Assembly (NCBI GenBank): GCA_947499595.1
Contig: CANMOY010000007.1
Location: 62,001-126,000 of the forward strand
DNA from: an uncultured Mesonia sp.
GTDB lineage: Bacteria > Bacteroidota > Bacteroidia > Flavobacteriales > Flavobacteriaceae
Reading direction: 5' to 3'
DNA length: 64,000 nucleotides
Below are positions 9,714-19,025 of the stretch, piece after piece. Each line of letters starts with the position of its first letter. The first letter of the stretch is position 1. The notes under the pieces are model-generated. The model worked only from the letters and a program-made list of their open reading frames with translations, was not told where the DNA came from and made no database searches. A program made the position numbers and the translations under genes.

Positions 9714-9723
9714 GCTAATGAGC

Positions 9724-10260
9724 TTAATGGGTTATCTTACTGAATAAATCCCAAACCACAATACCCGTACTAACCGATATATTAAGCGAGTGCTTACTGC
9801 CTATTTGCGGAATTTCAATCACATAATCACTAGCCGACACAACACTTTGTTGTACTCCTTTTACCTCGTTACCAAAAATTAAAACCAGATGCTCATTTTT
9901 TGTGGGAACATAATTTTGTAACGCCGTAGAATTTTCGGCTTGTTCAACTGCCAATATTTTTTTGTTTTCTGTTTTTAGTCGCTCAACTAAACTTAGCGTG
10001 TCTTCTACATACTCCCAGGCAACTGTTTCGGTAGCTCCTAATGCTGTTTTACGTATATCTTTATGTGGCGGTTGCGCCGTAATGCCGCACAGGTAAACCT
10101 TTTCAATTAAAAAAGCATCGGCTGTTCTAAAAACAGACCCTATATTATTTAGGCTTCTTATGTTATCTAAAACTATACTTATTGGTGTTTTAGTCGCTGT
10201 CTTAAATTCTTTTGGAGACTTACGAGCTAATTCTATATTTTTTAATTTTCTATTTTTCAT
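9724..10260 (-). CDS. TrmH/SpoU-family RNA 2'-O-methyltransferase
   Basis: 178 residues, the size of a minimal SPOUT methyltransferase. It has the three family motifs: NIGSVFRTADAF (motif 1, ~37-48), LIFGNEVKGV (motif 2) and LNISVSTGIVVWDL (motif 3, the SAM-binding knot). SpoU enzymes methylate ribose 2'-OH in tRNA or rRNA; the specific target cannot be read from the sequence. It is convergent with the folK fusion, 10 bp apart, and divergent from mutS. Confidence 0.88.
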   Translation of the reverse strand: MKNRKLKNIELARKSPKEFKTATKTPISIVLDNIRSLNNIGSVFRTADAFLIEKVYLCGITAQPPHKDIRKTALGATETVAWEYVEDTLSLVERLKTENKKILAVEQAENSTALQNYVPTKNEHLVLIFGNEVKGVQQSVVSASDYVIEIPQIGSKHSLNISVSTGIVVWDLFSKITH

Positions 10261-10427
10261 AATGGAGCGCTAAATAATTTGGTAAAAAAATAACAACGAC
10301 TTATGGCAATAATTATATTTTGCCTTAAAGGCGGATTTTTAAGCTGCAAATTTATAAAATTATGCTGCTAAAAGGGCTTTGTGAAGCAAAACTTGTATTT
10401 TTACCACCAACCTAAAAACCAATTAAC

Positions 10428-13043
10428 GTGGCAGCAAAAAAGAAAGATAAAGTAACCCCGTTGATGAAACAATACAACGCGATTAAAGCTAAGTACCCCG
10501 ATGCAATGCTTTTATTTCGTGTGGGTGATTTTTACGAAACTTTTGGTGAAGACGCGGTTAAAGCTGCTCGTATACTCGATATTGTGCTTACCAATAGGAA
10601 TAATGGGGGAGAGCGAACAGAATTGGCCGGATTTCCTCACCATTCTTTAAACACCTACTTGCCAAAATTAGTTAAAGCAGGCGAACGAGTTGCTATTTGC
10701 GATCAGCTCGAAGATCCTAAACAAACCAAGAAAATTGTAAAGCGAGGAGTTACCGAGTTGGTAACACCAGGAGTGGCGCTAAATGATGAGGTTCTACAGC
10801 GAAAAACCAATAATTTTTTAGCGGCGATACAGGTTGGTAAAACCCATTTTGGTATTGCGTTTTTAGATGTTTCTACCGGTGAATTTTTAACAGCCCAAGG
10901 TAATGAGGAGTACATTGAGAAGTTGTTGCAAAATTTTTCGCCTAGTGAAGTGCTTATTTCTAAAAAACATAGATCTCAAGTTGAAAAACTGCTTGGCGAA
11001 GACTTAAATAATTTTTATTTAGAAGATTGGGTTTATCAAAGTGATTATGCCAAAGAAACATTAAAATCTCATTTTGATGTGGCTAGTTTAAAAGGTTTTG
11101 GCGTTGAACACTTAGAAGAAGGCATTATAGCTTGCGGAGCTATATTGTATTATTTGAGTGAGACACAGCACAGGCAATTAAAGCATATCACCGCTATACA
11201 ACGCATTGCCACAGAAGAATTTGTTTGGATGGACAAATTTACCATCAGGAATTTAGAGCTTTATGAGGCCAATACACCGCAAGCAGTTACTTTGCTTGGC
11301 GTTATAGATAAAACCCTGAGTGCCATGGGAGGCAGAATGTTAAAACGTTGGTTAGCATTGCCCCTGAAAAACAAAGAACGTATTACAGATCGTCACGAGG
11401 CTGTAGATTTTTTTTATAAATCTTTTGCAGCTAGAGAAACCCTTCAGCAACAACTGCATAAAATTGGTGATTTAGAGCGGTTGGTTTCTAAGATAGCTAC
11501 ACAGAAAATAAATCCACGTGAAGTGGTACAACTAAAAAACTCGATTGCTGCGATTGAACCGATAAAAGCCCTGCTGCAAAATTCTAAAATAGAGGCACTG
11601 GCTAAGATGTCAGAAAATTTACAGCCATGTAACTTGTTACAGAATAAAATTGAATCTTGTTTAAAGGAAGAGGCTCCGGTTTCTATTCAAAAAGGAGGAG
11701 CTATTGCAGCTGGTTTTTCTGAAGAACTTGATGACTTAAGGAATTTAGCTTATACGGGAAAAGATCATCTCGATCAAATGCTTCAAAAACATATACAAGA
11801 AACAGGAATAAGTAGCTTAAAGATAGCAAGTAATAATGTATTTGGTTATTATCTTGAGGTTAGAAACACACATAAAGATAAGGTGCCTGAGCATTGGGTG
11901 CGAAAGCAAACTTTGGTTAATGCAGAGCGTTACATCACCGAAGAACTTAAAGAGTACGAAGCAAAAATACTAGGAGCTGAAGAAAAGATTTATCAAATAG
12001 AACAGCAATTGTTTGGGCAATTGGTAAACTGGCTAAGCGATTACATTAAAACAATACAACAAAACGCATTGGTTATTGGTCAATTGGATTGTTTGCAAGG
12101 ATTTGCTCAATTGGCTCAAGAAAACGCCTATGTACGACCAAAGATTAATGATAGTTTGCAGTTGAACATTGAATCGGGTAGGCATCCTGTTATTGAAAAA
12201 CAACTAAAGAGCGATCAAGTATATATCGCAAATGATTTGTACCTGGATTCTGAGTCGCAACAAATTATGATGATAACGGGCCCAAATATGAGTGGTAAAT
12301 CGGCGATTTTAAGACAGACGGCTTTAATTGTTTTACTGGCCCAAATGGGGAGTTTTGTTCCCGCAAAATCGGCGGAAATTGGTTTGGTTGATAAAATTTT
12401 TACAAGGGTAGGGGCTAGTGATAACATCAGTTTAGGGGAATCTACCTTTATGGTTGAAATGAATGAAACCGCCAGTATATTAAATAATTTATCGCCACGC
12501 AGTTTAATTTTGTTAGATGAGATAGGCAGGGGAACCAGTACCTATGATGGTATTTCTATTGCCTGGGCGATTAGCGAGTATTTGCACGAACATCCTGCTC
12601 ACCCAAAAACGTTATTCGCAACGCATTATCACGAATTAAATGAGATGACTCAAGATTTTACCAGAATTAAGAATTTTAATGTTTCGGTTAAAGAATTGAA
12701 AGATAAAGTTTTATTTTTGAGAAAACTGGTACCAGGGGGTAGCGAGCATAGTTTTGGAATTCACGTTGCCAAAATGGCCGGTATGCCCCAGCAGGTTTTG
12801 TATCGGGCAGGTAAAATATTAGGTAAGCTGGAAGCTTCTAGAGGAGAAGAAACTCAAAGAGATAATATAAAGAAAGCTACAGAGCAGGAACCCCAACTTA
12901 GTTTTTTTAAATTAGATGATCCTTTACTCGAAGAAATTAAAGAAATGATTACTTCTCTAGATATCAACACGTTAACACCAGTTGAAGCTTTGATGAAATT
13001 AAATGAAATTAAACGAAGTTTGGTGCAACAAGAAAAAAAGTAA
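10428..13043 (+). CDS. mutS: DNA mismatch repair protein MutS
   Basis: 871 residues, full length. The N-terminal mismatch-binding motif is present ([11 protein letters not shown], with Phe-x-Glu, ~residue 35). The connector, lever and clamp regions follow. The C-terminal ATPase has Walker [12 protein letters not shown] and Walker B/signature [16 protein letters not shown]. The start is GTG at 10428, and the N-terminus fits MutS proteins that begin with a short Lys-rich stretch. It acts with MutL in post-replicative repair; no mutL is in the window. Confidence 0.96.
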   Translation: MAAKKKDKVTPLMKQYNAIKAKYPDAMLLFRVGDFYETFGEDAVKAARILDIVLTNRNNGGERTELAGFPHHSLNTYLPKLVKAGERVAICDQLEDPKQTKKIVKRGVTELVTPGVALNDEVLQRKTNNFLAAIQVGKTHFGIAFLDVSTGEFLTAQGNEEYIEKLLQNFSPSEVLISKKHRSQVEKLLGEDLNNFYLEDWVYQSDYAKETLKSHFDVASLKGFGVEHLEEGIIACGAILYYLSETQHRQLKHITAIQRIATEEFVWMDKFTIRNLELYEANTPQAVTLLGVIDKTLSAMGGRMLKRWLALPLKNKERITDRHEAVDFFYKSFAARETLQQQLHKIGDLERLVSKIATQKINPREVVQLKNSIAAIEPIKALLQNSKIEALAKMSENLQPCNLLQNKIESCLKEEAPVSIQKGGAIAAGFSEELDDLRNLAYTGKDHLDQMLQKHIQETGISSLKIASNNVFGYYLEVRNTHKDKVPEHWVRKQTLVNAERYITEELKEYEAKILGAEEKIYQIEQQLFGQLVNWLSDYIKTIQQNALVIGQLDCLQGFAQLAQENAYVRPKINDSLQLNIESGRHPVIEKQLKSDQVYIANDLYLDSESQQIMMITGPNMSGKSAILRQTALIVLLAQMGSFVPAKSAEIGLVDKIFTRVGASDNISLGESTFMVEMNETASILNNLSPRSLILLDEIGRGTSTYDGISIAWAISEYLHEHPAHPKTLFATHYHELNEMTQDFTRIKNFNVSVKELKDKVLFLRKLVPGGSEHSFGIHVAKMAGMPQQVLYRAGKILGKLEASRGEETQRDNIKKATEQEPQLSFFKLDDPLLEEIKEMITSLDINTLTPVEALMKLNEIKRSLVQQEKK

Positions 13044-13061
13044 AAAAACTTGGGATTTTAC

Positions 13062-13091
13062 TTGTTTAAACTAAAAAAACATTTAAATTTG
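13062..13091 (+). promoter_or_regulatory. Consensus promoter for the tRNA pair
   Basis: TTG (13062-13064), a 19-bp spacer and TAAATTTG (13084-13091) are a perfect Bacteroidetes housekeeping promoter. It lies about 130 bp upstream of tRNA-Gly, in the gap after mutS. Confidence 0.75.
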
Positions 13092-13220
13092 CATCCGCAA
13101 TCACGATTGCACGTTCTTTTGAAAACACACCACGATAAGGCCTTAGTAAGAAAATCATTTCTTAGAAATGTTTAGGTAATTGCCCAAAGTTTAGTTTGGT
13201 TTTATTGTCAACGATAAAAC

Positions 13221-13293
13221 GCGAAAATAGCTCAGTTGGTAGAGCGCCACCTTGCCAAGGTGGAGGTCGCGGGTTCGAATCCCGTTTTTCGCT
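13221..13293 (+). tRNA. tRNA-Gly (anticodon GCC)
   Basis: Complete 73-nt cloverleaf without encoded CCA. The acceptor arms GCGAAAA and TTTTCGC pair, the anticodon stem is CCACC/GGTGG with loop TTGCCAA (anticodon GCC), and the T arm is GCGGG-TTCGAAT-CCCGT. Confidence 0.96.
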
Positions 13294-13328
13294 CTGTATA
13301 TATTATACCTATCGGTAAAAAATAGTAT

Positions 13329-13412
13329 GCTCGGGTGGTGGAATTGGTAGACACGTTGGACTTAAAATCCAATGAACATTTGTTCGTACGGGTTCAAGTC
13401 CCGTCCCGAGTA
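13329..13412 (+). tRNA. tRNA-Leu (anticodon UAA)
   Basis: Class II tRNA with a long variable arm (AATGAACATTTGTTC). The anticodon loop CTTAAAA carries UAA inside the stem TTGGA/TCCAA, and the T loop is TTCAAGT. The first acceptor pair is G-U. It is 35 bp after tRNA-Gly, so the two are probably co-transcribed. Confidence 0.95.
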
Positions 13413-13416
13413 CTTT

Positions 13417-13451
13417 AACCCTCAAGATCTTCTGATTTTGGGGGTTTTTTT
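13417..13451 (+). terminator. Terminator of the tRNA operon
   Basis: AACCCTCAA (13417-13425) pairs, with one G-U, with TTGGGGGTT (13438-13446), followed by a T run to 13451. Confidence 0.8.
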
Positions 13452-13540
13452 GTTTTATATTTTATGTGCCATTATAAATTAGGTGGCTAAAATAGTCTAG
13501 TATTAAAGTTGATTTGCGTCTTTTGCTGTGATTATAGCAT

Positions 13541-13573
13541 AAAAAAAAGCTCTTGGAACAAGAGCTTTTTTTT
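13541..13573 (-). terminator. Terminator of the acidic repeat protein gene (bidirectional)
   Basis: GCTCTTG (13549-13555) and CAAGAGC (13559-13565) form a stem flanked by eight A and eight T, so it works on either strand. It sits 16 bp after the stop of the minus-strand gene. Confidence 0.85.
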
Positions 13574-13589
13574 AGAAGTTTATGACAGT

Positions 13590-13940
13590 TTATTTATCTC
13601 CGTCTACAGTTTCTTTAACTTCTTTAGCCGCTTTATTTACAGCCTCGCCAGTTTCGTTAGCAGCGTTTTCGATAGCATCGCCAGTTTCATTTGCAGCGTT
13701 TTCGATAGCGTCACCGGTTTCGTTTACTGCATTTTCTAATGAGTTCTCGGTGTCTTCTGCTGCATCTTCCATGTCGTTAGCCGCGTCCTCAGCAGCGTCT
13801 TCCATATCCTCTGCCGCATCCTCCATGTTCTCTTCAGCTTGTTCCATCTGGTCTTCAGCTTTTTTAGCTTCTTCTCTACAAGAAACAAAAGAAGTAGAAA
13901 GGGCAAATAACATTGCTAATGTAAATACTGTTTTTTTCAT
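13590..13940 (-). CDS. Small exported Ala/Glu/Asp-rich repeat protein, putative lipoprotein
   Basis: 116 residues. It starts with a lipoprotein-like signal peptide (MKKTVFTLAMLFALSTSFVSC; Cys at 21 in a loose lipobox). The rest is almost entirely degenerate heptad- and undecad-like repeats: EDAAEDMEDAAEDAANDMED, then three copies of NETG-D/E-A-I/V-x-N/K-A-A. It is expected to be helical, strongly acidic and periplasmic or membrane-anchored. The composition resembles LEA-like or alanine-zipper lipoproteins, but no family is certain. The Ser-rich reading frame opposite it is a shadow. Its own start, signal peptide and terminator support it as the real gene. Confidence 0.8.
   Translation of the reverse strand: MKKTVFTLAMLFALSTSFVSCREEAKKAEDQMEQAEENMEDAAEDMEDAAEDAANDMEDAAEDTENSLENAVNETGDAIENAANETGDAIENAANETGEAVNKAAKEVKETVDGDK
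13646..13744. repeat. Three 33-bp tandem repeats inside the acidic protein gene
   Basis: Units at 13646-13678, 13679-13711 and 13712-13744 share the pattern CGCCAGTTTCGTTTGCAGCG with a few changes, and encode 11-residue steps in frame. Confidence 0.85.
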
Positions 13941-14058
13941 AATTTTTAGGTTTTTGTGTTACTGTTTAATTTAGTTTTATTCTTTGTTTCAATGGGCTAA
14001 AATACTAAACTCCTGAGATATGCAAAATAAAATAAGAAAATTTTTACATTTTAATAAA

Positions 14059-15306
14059 TCAATTTTCTAGATGCTTTGCAATTTTATTTAGTATTCGTTT
14101 AGTGGCTCCAGCTTGTTGGTTTACAATATTTTGAGTTTTTTCACTTAGCTGTCTATGGTAGATTTCGTCATTTGTCATTCGATTAATTGTCTTTTTAAAG
14201 TCAGTTGTGTTTTCGATAATTTGTAGCGCCCCAGCGGCTTTAAACAAATTGGCTTCCGGGTATTTATGATAATTCGGACCAATACAAACGGGAACTCCAA
14301 AAACGGCTGGTTCTAAAATATTATGTAATCCGGTTTCTCCTAAAGCTCCCCCAACGTAGGCCAAATCCGCGTAAGCGTAGATGCGGCTTAAAATGCCAAT
14401 ATTATCAATAATTAAAAGCTTAAAATCAAAATCGCTTTTTAAATCAATTTGAGAGTAACGCCGATAAGGAAGATTTAGCACAGACTCTATTTTACGGATA
14501 TGATTTTCATCTACTTGATGCGGTGCAATAACTATTTTGAGTTCCTTAGGTAAATCATTTAAAGAGGAAAGAATAACTTTTTCGTCGGCGGGCCAGGTAC
14601 TGCCGGCCACAAAAAGTTTATGATTTTGTTTAAAGGACTTGATAATTGGTAAATGGTTGTTTTGTTGTAATTGCTGAATAACACGATCATAACGAGTGTC
14701 TCCTGCCCAACTAGCCCTAAATGATCCATTTGCATTTAAAACAGCAAGTGAATTTTGATCTTGCACAAATATATGAGTGAATGAACTTAAAGTTTTGCGG
14801 ATAAATCCTCCCAACTTCGTAAATAAGAATTGATTTTTCCTAAAAACAGCTGAAATTAAGTAACATGGCAAATCGTTTTTGGCAATGGCTTCTAAATAAT
14901 TGGGCCAAATTTCATATTTAACAAAAAGGATAAGATCTGGATTTACAATTTTGAGAAAAGCTTTAGCGTTTTTTGAGGTGTCCAGCGGCAAATAGGTGGT
15001 GCATAAGGCTAGCTCGTTATTTTTTCTGATTTCATAACCTGAGGGAGAAAAGAAGCTAACTATAATTTCAAGATTAGGGTTTTTCACTTTAAGTGCGAGC
15101 ATAACTGGTAAAGCTTGTTCATATTCACCTAGCGAGGCCGCATGCAACCAAACGCGTTTATTCTTTTTTGGCGGAATCTTTTTTTCAAGCCTGGTCAAAA
15201 GATTTTTTCTTCCTGAAACAAATAGTTTCATTTTTGGGCTGAACCACGCCAAAATAGGTAAAAGGCTTTGGAGAAGGTGAATGAGTAAATCGTATAGAAA
15301 TTTCAA
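14059..15306 (-). CDS. waaA: 3-deoxy-D-manno-octulosonic acid (Kdo) transferase
   Basis: 415 residues, a GT-B glycosyltransferase that adds Kdo to lipid A precursor on the inner face of the cytoplasmic membrane. An N-terminal hydrophobic segment is followed by the acceptor-domain motif WLHAASLGEYEQA (catalytic Glu in the SxGE context). The C-terminal donor domain has VAGSTWPADEKV and GLHNILEPAVFGVPVCIGP. The start is TTG at 15306, since the next Met would remove the membrane anchor. It is divergent from the DegT-type gene. Confidence 0.92.
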   Translation of the reverse strand: MKFLYDLLIHLLQSLLPILAWFSPKMKLFVSGRKNLLTRLEKKIPPKKNKRVWLHAASLGEYEQALPVMLALKVKNPNLEIIVSFFSPSGYEIRKNNELALCTTYLPLDTSKNAKAFLKIVNPDLILFVKYEIWPNYLEAIAKNDLPCYLISAVFRKNQFLFTKLGGFIRKTLSSFTHIFVQDQNSLAVLNANGSFRASWAGDTRYDRVIQQLQQNNHLPIIKSFKQNHKLFVAGSTWPADEKVILSSLNDLPKELKIVIAPHQVDENHIRKIESVLNLPYRRYSQIDLKSDFDFKLLIIDNIGILSRIYAYADLAYVGGALGETGLHNILEPAVFGVPVCIGPNYHKYPEANLFKAAGALQIIENTTDFKKTINRMTNDEIYHRQLSEKTQNIVNQQAGATKRILNKIAKHLEN

Positions 15307-15348
15307 AATATAAACTTTTTGCTAAAATAGTAGATTCTGTGTTAAGGT

Positions 15349-15382
15349 TTGAGGACTAGGCGCGTATTATTTCTTATTTTTG
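15349..15382 (+). promoter_or_regulatory. Promoter for the DegT-type aminotransferase gene
   Basis: TTG (15349-15351), a 23-bp spacer and TATTTTTG (15375-15382), about 20 nt before the ATG at 15402. Confidence 0.6.
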
Positions 15383-15401
15383 TAATCGTTAAAACAAGCT
15401 T

Positions 15402-16532
15402 ATGAAAAAAATACAAATGGTTGACTTGAAAGGTCAATTTCAAGGAATAAAAAATCAGGTTAACAGCTCTTTTGAACAAATTTTAGAAAATACAGCTTTT
15501 ATTAATGGACCAGAGGTACATAACTTTCAAAGCGAATTAGAAGCCTATCTAGGGGTTAAACACGTGATACCTTGTGCTAATGGTACAGATGCTTTACAAA
15601 TTGCAATGATGGGGCTGGGTTTAAAGCCCGGAGATGAGGTGATAACAACAGATTTCACTTTTGCGGCGACAGTAGAGGTTATAGCGTTATTGAATTTAAC
15701 TCCCGTGTTGGTTGACGTAGATGCCGAGAGTTTTAACATAAATCCTAAGGCCATTGAAGCTGCCATTACACCCAAAACAAAAGCTATTGTTCCTGTACAT
15801 TTATTCGGGCAATCGGCCGATATGAACGCCATAATGGCAATTGCAGAGAAGTACAACTTATTTGTGATTGAAGATAATGCACAAGCAATTGGGGCAAACC
15901 ATTACGATAAGAACGGACATGTCTCTAAAACAGGTGGCATTGGTCACGTAGGAACAACCTCTTTTTTTCCTTCAAAAAATTTAGGTTGCTACGGTGATGG
16001 TGGAGCTTTATTTACTAATGATGATCAATTAGCGCATCGGCTAAGAGGGATTGTAAACCATGGTATGTATGAGCGTTATCATCATGATGTGGTTGGGGTT
16101 AATTCTAGATTAGATAGTTTGCAAGCAGCTGTTTTACGTGCTAAACTACCACATTTAGACGAGTACAATGCTGCTCGCCGTGCAGCAGCTAAGAAATACT
16201 CTGCTGCGTTAAGTCAAAATAAAAACTTAATTACTCCAAAAATTATTGAAAGCGATGACACCCATGTCTTTCATCAATATACCTTACGTGTGATGAACGG
16301 TCAGCGGGATGCTTTAATCAAGCATTTGCAAGCTCAAGATATACCTTGTGGGATTTATTACCCAATACCTTTGCATAAGCAAAAAGCCTATTTAGATGAT
16401 CGTTACCACGAGAAAGATTTTGCGGTGACCAATCAATTGGTGAAAGAGGTAATTGCACTTCCTATGCATACCGAATTAGAAGAGGATCAAATTGCCTACA
16501 TTACCAAAACTATAAATGATTTTATTAAATAG
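15402..16532 (+). CDS. DegT/DnrJ/EryC1/StrS family sugar aminotransferase
   Basis: 376 residues. A PLP enzyme that normally transfers an amino group to a keto-sugar nucleotide for LPS, capsule or glycan building. It has the family start MVDLKGQFQ, the VIPCANGTDAL motif, the PVHLFGQSADM and VIEDNAQAIGA segments, and the PLP-lysine loop TSFFPSKNLGCYGDGGA. The C-terminal YYPIPLHKQKAY motif is also typical. Next to waaA it suggests an envelope-sugar role, but the exact sugar cannot be told. Confidence 0.9.
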   Translation: MKKIQMVDLKGQFQGIKNQVNSSFEQILENTAFINGPEVHNFQSELEAYLGVKHVIPCANGTDALQIAMMGLGLKPGDEVITTDFTFAATVEVIALLNLTPVLVDVDAESFNINPKAIEAAITPKTKAIVPVHLFGQSADMNAIMAIAEKYNLFVIEDNAQAIGANHYDKNGHVSKTGGIGHVGTTSFFPSKNLGCYGDGGALFTNDDQLAHRLRGIVNHGMYERYHHDVVGVNSRLDSLQAAVLRAKLPHLDEYNAARRAAAKKYSAALSQNKNLITPKIIESDDTHVFHQYTLRVMNGQRDALIKHLQAQDIPCGIYYPIPLHKQKAYLDDRYHEKDFAVTNQLVKEVIALPMHTELEEDQIAYITKTINDFIK

Positions 16533-16550
16533 GCAATAGTAGATTATCAA

Positions 16551-16580
16551 AAAAAAAGCAGCCCACGGGCTGCTTTTTTT
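16551..16580. terminator. Bidirectional terminator between convergent genes
   Basis: GCAGCCC (16558-16564) and GGGCTGC (16567-16573) are flanked by A and T runs. It serves both the DegT-type gene and the large exported-protein gene on the other strand. Confidence 0.88.
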
Positions 16581-18975
16581 ATTCGTTATTGGTTGGTAAG
16601 GTGTTGAGTTCTATAATTTCTGAAATAAATTTACCATCGCTAGATATCCCTTCAATAAATAGATTGACTTTTCGGTTCCAGGTGTTTTCAATGAGAAAAT
16701 TTGCTTTCTGTTTATTCTTATCTAGAATAAGTTGATCTACCCATTCAATAGCACCATATTTTTTGAACAAAGGGTTTAGGAAATCTTTAAAGGGAGGGCG
16801 ATAGAATTCTTTTGCAGGGTGGTATCCATTGTTGCTTACATATTCGTAAAATAAATCGTTAGGGCGTTTTCTCTCTCGGTAATCGAGCTTTGTTTTAATT
16901 TTTATAATTCCGTTAAAACCAGTTACTCCAAAACTACTACCTTGTTTGTTAAAAGCAATGTATTCTATATCTTCCATGAATAACTGATTCAAGTAAAGAT
17001 CAGCTGTTTCTGGATCCCTTACTTGAAAATTGTCAATTATCAAAAGTACTTGTCGGTCACCTTTCCCAGAGATGTTTTTTCTTATGTTGGAGAGAATCAC
17101 CAATTTTCCAATATTTTGTTTAACCAGATAGCCCTTTGACCGTATAAAATTGGTCACCAATACGTGATTTTGATTAATGTCTTCGGTGTAAATTACATCA
17201 TTGAATCTACGCGGTTTCTCCCTTTTGGCTTTTTTAGCTTGAATAACAATAGAGTCGAGTTCTTCTGTACTAAAAATAGATTTGTTTAAATTCTTTAAAG
17301 AAAAATCGGGACTACCTTCAAATATAGGATCGGTATTTTTCCATTGGTAATTTTTGAAAGCTGTATTTTTCACCTTTACAGGAAGTATTCTAGCCGTAAT
17401 TTTTGGCTTTTTTAATTTCTCAGATCTTTCATTTACGGTGCCCAATGATATTTTGGCGCTATCTTGTACATATATGTTTTCAGCAATAAATTCACCGTTC
17501 GCATTTACATCAAAAACTTGTGAAAACCCTGGTGTTTTTAAAAATATAGTGGTTTTTCTACGCTCATTATGATTCAGTATTTTTCCCTTAATAGTAAATC
17601 CATTTTCTGCAGCATATTTTAAATTTTTAGCGCCCAATTGATTCCAATCTATTTTTCTCCAGCCTTGAGTACATAGCAGTAAATCTATTAAGTACTCTCT
17701 TTTACGGCTCGAAATATCAGGATTAAAATAATAACTAGGTTGGTCTAAATGGCCACGAACATACGGTTTTAAAACATTTGCAGAGATAATTGAGTGGGCA
17801 GGTTCATAAGCTTCGCTGGCAATTGGTAATACAGATATACTCATTTGAGATAAAGTGTCTATGCGCTTTGCACTAAAAATCTCTACTTTTAAACTATCTA
17901 ATAAATCTTCTTTAACTTTCGCTTGAAGCGGAATTCTATTTACTCCAAAACTATTGTAAAAGAGACGTTCTAAAATCGGTTCAAACTGATCATTAAAAAC
18001 CGTAGCCGTATTTACTCCGGCAGGAAGCGCCTTTTTAGGGATTCTAATCTCTAGATTATTTCTTCCTTCTTCGAACCTAAACTCCTGAGAAAAAAGCTTT
18101 CCATCTTTATGAATCAAGAGATAAAAGGGTTTGTTTTTAATTTTATCATACGAACTTTTGTTGGTATTAACTTGAATGGCAGCATAATTTTGCGGCATAG
18201 TATTAATGGTTAGGTTTATGCCAATTGTTTTTACAGTGCTTAAATTATGTGTATAGCTTGCCCCATTTTCTGTTTTGATGTGTATTGTATACTGCCCTTC
18301 TTGTGGTACAAAGTTAAATTTACTCGTACCCAATTGATTCGATTTAAAATGCAACAAAGTGTCTTTGCTTTGATTTACTAAGACGGCTGTATAATTTTTA
18401 ACAGGGCTACCATTGTCGTAATTAGCTTTTAAAGCAACAACATTGGCTGTGTTTTTTAACAAATGGCCTCCCTCAGGGAAATCCTGAATAAAAATTTTAG
18501 GTTTAACAGTCTTTGTTGGTTCGGCAACAGCAATTTTTTCGTTACTAAGCATTTCCAACTCTTGGGTGTAAGAATAGTTGGAATTGAAGTTTTTAAGGTA
18601 TTGCGTTGAAATTACAGCTACATATTTTCCAGGTTTAAAAATAGCTTTGTTTAGCTTTACAAAACTGGAGCCGGTACCATTTTCTATATAAATTTGATAA
18701 TTGCTCAGTACACTTTGATTGTCTTCATTGTATATGCTTAAAAGGGCGTTACTGGTAAGCTGTCTAGGGGTTCCCGTGTGAGAGCTATTAGCGTAAACGG
18801 TTAGCCATAAATCTTCACCTGGAAGAAACTTGGTTTTATTAAAGTGTGCGAACAAGACTTCGTAGTCGTTTTTTTCATTTGCCAGGTAATCGCTTTTTAA
18901 TTGTTTAAGAGATTGAAATTGAGCAAAGCTTGTTGTGGCCCAAAAAAGGGCTAAAATGAAAAAAGTAGCTTTCAT
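16579..18975 (-). CDS. Large exported protein with macroglobulin-like and TonB-plug-like parts
   Basis: 798 residues with a cleavable signal peptide (MKATFFILALFWATTSFAQ). Residues ~35-150 resemble an MG2-type domain (HFNKTKFLPGEDLWLTVYAN, then a FKPGKYVAVISTQYL strand). Further beta-sandwich repeats follow. Near residues 620-690 there is a TonB-receptor plug-like stretch (LLIIDNFQVRDPETADLYL, then GVTGFNGIIKIKT). It lacks the beta-barrel of a full TonB receptor, so it may be a periplasmic or outer-membrane partner. Proteins of this architecture are common and uncharacterised in flavobacteria. The call rests on overall pattern and no enzyme activity is claimed. Confidence 0.7.
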   Translation of the reverse strand: MKATFFILALFWATTSFAQFQSLKQLKSDYLANEKNDYEVLFAHFNKTKFLPGEDLWLTVYANSSHTGTPRQLTSNALLSIYNEDNQSVLSNYQIYIENGTGSSFVKLNKAIFKPGKYVAVISTQYLKNFNSNYSYTQELEMLSNEKIAVAEPTKTVKPKIFIQDFPEGGHLLKNTANVVALKANYDNGSPVKNYTAVLVNQSKDTLLHFKSNQLGTSKFNFVPQEGQYTIHIKTENGASYTHNLSTVKTIGINLTINTMPQNYAAIQVNTNKSSYDKIKNKPFYLLIHKDGKLFSQEFRFEEGRNNLEIRIPKKALPAGVNTATVFNDQFEPILERLFYNSFGVNRIPLQAKVKEDLLDSLKVEIFSAKRIDTLSQMSISVLPIASEAYEPAHSIISANVLKPYVRGHLDQPSYYFNPDISSRKREYLIDLLLCTQGWRKIDWNQLGAKNLKYAAENGFTIKGKILNHNERRKTTIFLKTPGFSQVFDVNANGEFIAENIYVQDSAKISLGTVNERSEKLKKPKITARILPVKVKNTAFKNYQWKNTDPIFEGSPDFSLKNLNKSIFSTEELDSIVIQAKKAKREKPRRFNDVIYTEDINQNHVLVTNFIRSKGYLVKQNIGKLVILSNIRKNISGKGDRQVLLIIDNFQVRDPETADLYLNQLFMEDIEYIAFNKQGSSFGVTGFNGIIKIKTKLDYRERKRPNDLFYEYVSNNGYHPAKEFYRPPFKDFLNPLFKKYGAIEWVDQLILDKNKQKANFLIENTWNRKVNLFIEGISSDGKFISEIIELNTLPTNNE

Positions 18976-18991
18976 AAATGTTAATTTTATG

Positions 18992-18999
18992 CAAAGCTA
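18992..18999 (-). promoter_or_regulatory. Probable -7 element of the large exported-protein gene
   Basis: On the minus strand TAGCTTTG matches TAnnTTTG exactly and lies 17-24 nt before the ATG at 18975. The -33 element is not clear. Confidence 0.5.
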
Positions 19000-19025
19000 C
19001 TTCTTTTAATTGTTAAAATAAAATT

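Noticed and set aside
9705-9730. TAAGCT/AGCTTA inverted repeat between the FolK fusion and the methyltransferase gene
   Set aside because: Only six base pairs and no U run on either strand, so not called as a terminator.
13646-13744. Regular 33-bp repeats that could suggest a CRISPR or minisatellite
   Set aside because: The units are directly adjacent without spacers and encode in-frame 11-residue protein repeats.
13582-13974. Long Ser/Ala-rich frame on the plus strand opposite the acidic repeat gene
   Set aside because: It is the reverse of a repetitive Glu/Ala/Asp coding sequence. The minus-strand gene has a signal peptide, a start and a terminator, the plus frame has none.
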